Assembly: GCA_036376915.1 (NCBI GenBank)
Contig: DASUZK010000002.1
Span: 1 to 14,283 of the forward strand
DNA from: VRUE01 sp036376915
Lineage (GTDB): Bacteria > Actinomycetota > Thermoleophilia > Solirubrobacterales > 70-9
Reading direction: 5' to 3'
Length of the DNA stretch: 14,283 nt
This document shows positions 11,509-14,283 of the stretch, one piece after another. A model generated the notes under the pieces. The model was not told the DNA's origin. It saw only the letters and a list, made by a program, of their open reading frames with translations, and did no database searches. Both the position numbers and the translations under genes were made by a program. The first letter of the stretch is position 1. Every line of letters begins with the position of its first letter.

Positions 11509-13446
11509 ATGGAGGCGGCGACGCAGAAGATCACGGTCAGGCTCCCCGACGGAAAGCCCCTGGAGCTGCCCGGCGATGCCATCGGGGCCGACGCCGCTGC
11601 GGCGATCGGGCCGGGGCTGGCTAAGGCTGCTCTCGCGATCCGGGTCGACGGCGAGCTGCGCGACCTCACGGCCGTGCTCCCGGACGGGGCCGAGATCGCG
11701 ATCCTCACCGACCGCGACCCCGAGGCGCTGGACCTGATCCGCCACGACGCCGCCCACGTCATGGCCGAGGCGGTGCAGGAGCTCTACCCCGGCACCAAGG
11801 TGACGATCGGGCCGGCGATCGAGAACGGCTTCTACTACGACTTCGACTTCCCCGCGGACGTCAAGGTCACCGACGCCGACCTGGAGAAGATCGAGGCGGC
11901 GATGCGCGCCCACATCGACGCCGACGAGCCCTTCGAGCGCCGCGACGTGCCGGTCGCCGAGGCGATCGAGCTCTTCGAAGGGCAGGGCGAGGACTACAAG
12001 GTCGAGCTGATCCGCGACCTCATCACCGGCGAAGGCGTCGAGACCGTCTCGCTCTACCGCAACGGCCCCTTCGAGGATCTCTGCCGTGGCCCTCACGGCC
12101 CTTCGACCGGGCGGATCAAGGCGATCAAGCTCAGCTCGCTCGCCGGCGCCTACTGGCGTGGCGACGAGAAGCGCCAGATGCTGACCCGGATCTACGGCAC
12201 CGCCTTCTTCTCGAAGAAGGACCTCGCCGCCCACCTGGAGCTGATCGAGCAGGCCAAGGCTCGCGACCACCGCCGGCTCGGCCCGCAGCTCGGCATCTTC
12301 ATGCTGCGCGAAGAGTCGCCCGGGATGCCCTTCTGGCTGCCCAACGGGACCACCCTGCTGCACCTGATCGAGGACCAGGTCCAGGCCCAGCTGCGCAAGC
12401 GCGGCTACAGGGAGATCGCCACGCCGCAGGTGCTCGACGAGGAGCTCTGGCACCGCTCCGGGCACTGGGACAACTATCGCGACGACATGTACTTCATGCA
12501 GTCCGACGAGAAGCGGCTGGCGCTGCGGCCGATGAACTGCCCGGGAGCCTGCCTCGTCTTCGACTCCGAGCGGCACTCCTACCGCGAGCTGCCGCTACGC
12601 CTGGCCGAGTTCGGCCGTGTCTCGCGCAACGAGCGCGAGGGCGTCCTGCACGGCCTGCTCCGCGTTCGCGCCTTCACCCAGGACGACGCCCACGTCTACT
12701 GCACCGAGGAGCAGATCGCCGACGAGGTTGCCGACATCTGCGAGGCGATCGACGAGCTCTACGCCCGCTTCGGCTTCGAGGACGTGCGGGTCGAGCTCTC
12801 GACCCGGCCGGAGAAGTCGATGGGAAGCGAGGAGCAGTGGGCCAAGGCCGAGGCGGCGCTGACCGAGGCGCTCGAGCGCCAGGGCCGCGAGTACGAGCTC
12901 AACCCCGGCGATGGCGCCTTCTACGGGCCGAAGATCGACTTCCACGTCACCGACGCGCTCGGCCGCTCCTGGCAGTGCGGCACCTGCCAGCTCGACTTTC
13001 AGATGCCCGAGCGCTTCGACCTCTCCTACGTCGGAGCCGACGACGCGGCCCACCGCCCGGTGATGATCCACCGCGCCCTGCTCGGCTCGATGGAGCGCTT
13101 CGCCGGGATCCTGATCGAGCACTACGCGGGCCGCTTCCCGGTCTGGCTGGCGCCGGTGCAGGCGATCGTCCTGCCCGTCTCCGATCGCCACGGCGAGTAC
13201 GCGGAGCGCGTCGTCGCCGAGCTGCGCGCGACGGGCGTGCGGGTCGAGGTCGACTCCCGCTCGGAGTCGGTCGGCAAGAAGATCCGCGACGCCGAGCTCG
13301 GACGTTACCCGTACATGCTCGTCGTCGGCGACCGCGAGGAAGAGGCCGGAGCCGTGGCTGTCCGCTCTCACGAGCAGGGTGAGCTGGGAGGGATGTCGGC
13401 GACGGAGCTCGCGGCGCGCATCCAGGCCGAAAGCGAGCCCTCTTGA
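11509..13446 (+). CDS. thrS: Threonyl-tRNA synthetase ThrS
   Basis: ThrS charges tRNA-Thr and clears mischarged Ser-tRNA-Thr. The 645-residue enzyme is full length. An N-terminal TGS domain (about 6-65) is followed by the editing domain with HDAAH (H79, H83) and CRGPH (C192, H196). The class II catalytic core has motif 1 around MPFWLPNGTTLLH, motif 2 FGRVSRNEREGVLHGLLRVR and motif 3 near HRALLGSMERFAG. The zinc ligands are C344, H395 and H521. The anticodon-binding domain starts near FPVWLAPVQAIVLPVSD. Upstream in-frame ATGs at 11446 and 11476 are rejected because the extra residues are not family-like and are partly encoded by the hairpin arm. A T-box leader is not seen. infC follows after 142 nt with its own promoter. 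Confidence 0.96.
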   Translation: MEAATQKITVRLPDGKPLELPGDAIGADAAAAIGPGLAKAALAIRVDGELRDLTAVLPDGAEIAILTDRDPEALDLIRHDAAHVMAEAVQELYPGTKVTIGPAIENGFYYDFDFPADVKVTDADLEKIEAAMRAHIDADEPFERRDVPVAEAIELFEGQGEDYKVELIRDLITGEGVETVSLYRNGPFEDLCRGPHGPSTGRIKAIKLSSLAGAYWRGDEKRQMLTRIYGTAFFSKKDLAAHLELIEQAKARDHRRLGPQLGIFMLREESPGMPFWLPNGTTLLHLIEDQVQAQLRKRGYREIATPQVLDEELWHRSGHWDNYRDDMYFMQSDEKRLALRPMNCPGACLVFDSERHSYRELPLRLAEFGRVSRNEREGVLHGLLRVRAFTQDDAHVYCTEEQIADEVADICEAIDELYARFGFEDVRVELSTRPEKSMGSEEQWAKAEAALTEALERQGREYELNPGDGAFYGPKIDFHVTDALGRSWQCGTCQLDFQMPERFDLSYVGADDAAHRPVMIHRALLGSMERFAGILIEHYAGRFPVWLAPVQAIVLPVSDRHGEYAERVVAELRATGVRVEVDSRSESVGKKIRDAELGRYPYMLVVGDREEEAGAVAVRSHEQGELGGMSATELAARIQAESEPS

Positions 13447-13454
13447 CTCGCACC

Positions 13455-13484
13455 TTGGCTCGAAGCCGCGCCTCTGTCTATACT
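13455..13484 (+). promoter_or_regulatory. Promoter of infC
   Basis: TTGGCT at 13455-13460 and TATACT at 13479-13484 are 18 nt apart, and the -10 differs from TATAAT at one position. Transcription should start near 13491, giving a leader of about 98 nt. This is unlike the leaderless pattern of the other genes. Confidence 0.65.
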
Positions 13485-13490
13485 CCGGGC

Positions 13491-13618
13491 ACTTGATTGC
13501 AGGTACGCAAAAGACCTCGCGCCGCTGAGCGTCCCGTGCCCGCGCCTCTACCTCTCGTCCTCTTGAAGCTCGACGACACTCTTCGATAGTGCCGGTCCCT
13601 CGCAGGTTCGACCGGCGC
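13491..13618 (+). promoter_or_regulatory. infC leader and start-codon hairpin
   Basis: The leader has no good Shine-Dalgarno sequence. The start region GTGCCGGT at 13589-13596 can pair with ACCGGCGC at 13611-13618 (8 bp, one wobble, 14-nt loop), which would bury the GTG start. infC is autoregulated at translation initiation in other bacteria, so a control element is plausible here; no known leader family was recognised. Confidence 0.4.
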
Positions 13619-14209
13619 CCACCAGAGCGCGACACGACTCGGATCAACGAGCGGATCCGCGTGCCCAAAGTCCGCCTGATCGGGGCGGACGGTGAGCAGC
13701 TCGGCATCGTCGAGATCGCCGATGCGCTCAAACGCGCCCAAGACGCCGACCTCGACCTGGTCGAGGTCGCCCCCGGCTCGAAGCCCCCGGTCACTCGCCT
13801 GCTCGACTACTCGAAGTACAAGTACGAGCAGGAGCAGAAGCAGAAGCAGGCGCGCAAGCACCAGCAGCAGGTCAACATCCGCGAGATCAAGCTGCGGCCG
13901 AAGATCGCCCAGCACGACTACGAAACCAAGAAGGGCCACGTCGAGCGCTTCCTGCGCCACCAGGACAAGGTCAAGATCACGATCATGTTCCGCGGTCGCG
14001 AGCAGGCGCATCCCGAGCGCGGGCGGGCGCTGTTGGAAAAGCTCTACGAGGACCTCGACGGGCTCGCGGTCATCGAGTCGCAGCCACTGCAGGAAGGGCG
14101 CAACATGAGCATGTTGCTGGCGCCGGGGAAAGAGGCGGCCAAAGCTGAGACTTCTGAGGCTGAGGCTCCTGAGGCTGAGGAGAAACCGGCTGACGACGCT
14201 GCCGCTTAG
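13589..14209 (+). CDS. infC: Translation initiation factor IF-3
   Basis: IF-3 binds the 30S subunit, prevents premature 50S joining and checks the start codon and initiator tRNA. The 206-residue product has the N-terminal domain (RINERIRVPKVRLIG at about 18-32, then LDLVEVAP and LLDYSKYKYE), a basic Lys/Gln-rich linker (EQKQKQARKHQQQ) and the C-terminal domain (IREIKLRPKI, HDYETK, KVKITIMFRGREQAH). A 25-residue Ala/Glu-rich tail follows. The GTG at 13589 is the only standard start before RINERIR; the preceding codon is ATA, and a nonstandard start cannot be excluded because infC uses AUU in E. coli. rpmI and rplT usually follow infC. Here no rpmI start is seen in the remaining 74 nt, which instead enter a hairpin repeat. 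Confidence 0.93.
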   Translation: MPVPRRFDRRPPERDTTRINERIRVPKVRLIGADGEQLGIVEIADALKRAQDADLDLVEVAPGSKPPVTRLLDYSKYKYEQEQKQKQARKHQQQVNIREIKLRPKIAQHDYETKKGHVERFLRHQDKVKITIMFRGREQAHPERGRALLEKLYEDLDGLAVIESQPLQEGRNMSMLLAPGKEAAKAETSEAEAPEAEEKPADDAAA

Positions 14210-14245
14210 GGCGGCTGCGGGACGAGGGGGTGAGGGCGTCGGGCA

Positions 14246-14283
14246 CCCCTCCCAAAACGCTCGGCAGGAGCCTCGCTTGAGTG
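14246..14283. repeat. Second copy of the palindromic repeat (cut by window end)
   Basis: These 38 bases match 2531-2568 at 36 positions and include the whole 16-nt loop, with one change (A at 14266 for G at 2551). The other change, C at 14253 for T at 2538, turns a G-T wobble into a G-C pair if the missing arm is as in copy 1. The flank before 14246 differs from copy 1, so the outer stem has its own sequence. It begins 36 nt after the infC stop. Confidence 0.8.

Noticed and set aside
1..14283. CRISPR array, prophage or insertion-sequence transposase
   Set aside because: No regularly spaced repeats, cas genes, integrase or transposase could be found on either strand.

Overview
The window looks like a stretch of chromosome from a GC-rich actinobacterium. 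The order obgE-proB-proA-nadD-rsfS, the third-position G/C bias, tRNA genes without an encoded CCA and a DivIVA-like coiled-coil gene all fit Actinomycetota. The type of secreted protein at 7785-8777 and the general protein style suggest Thermoleophilia/Solirubrobacterales; that narrower placement is recollection, not proof. All genes lie on the + strand.

Layout. (1) 58-5635, housekeeping: obgE (ribosome-associated GTPase), proB and proA (first two steps of proline synthesis), nadD (NAD synthesis), rsfS (ribosome silencing factor) and a DivIVA-like coiled-coil protein with an unnamed C-terminal domain. proB and proA are separated by a very long hairpin repeat. proA-nadD-rsfS and the coiled-coil gene overlap like an operon. 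(2) 5697-6694: tRNA-Cys, a perfect 11-bp inverted repeat, then a DUF1778-GNAT (TacA-TacT type) toxin-antitoxin pair with a visible promoter and operator. (3) 6771-9241: an exported trypsin-like serine protease whose stop overlaps the start of an exported protein of unknown function, then a YjbQ/UPF0047 gene closed by a clear intrinsic terminator. (4) 9242-9510: a structured gene-less stretch leading directly into tRNA-Val(GAC). (5) 9588-11470: a large multi-pass membrane protein ending in a 21-bp hairpin. (6) 11495-14209: thrS and infC, the latter with its own promoter and a leader of about 98 nt. The window ends inside a second copy of the proB/proA hairpin repeat.

Two patterns run across the window. 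First, a TANNNT -10 hexamer ends 6-9 nt before the chosen start codon of nine genes, mostly without a Shine-Dalgarno sequence, so leaderless mRNAs seem to be the normal way of starting a transcription unit here. rsfS, inside an operon, instead has a textbook AAGGAG. Second, a palindromic repeat with a conserved 16-nt loop occurs in at least two intergenic regions and possibly a third at the very first bases; this is the best candidate for something undescribed.
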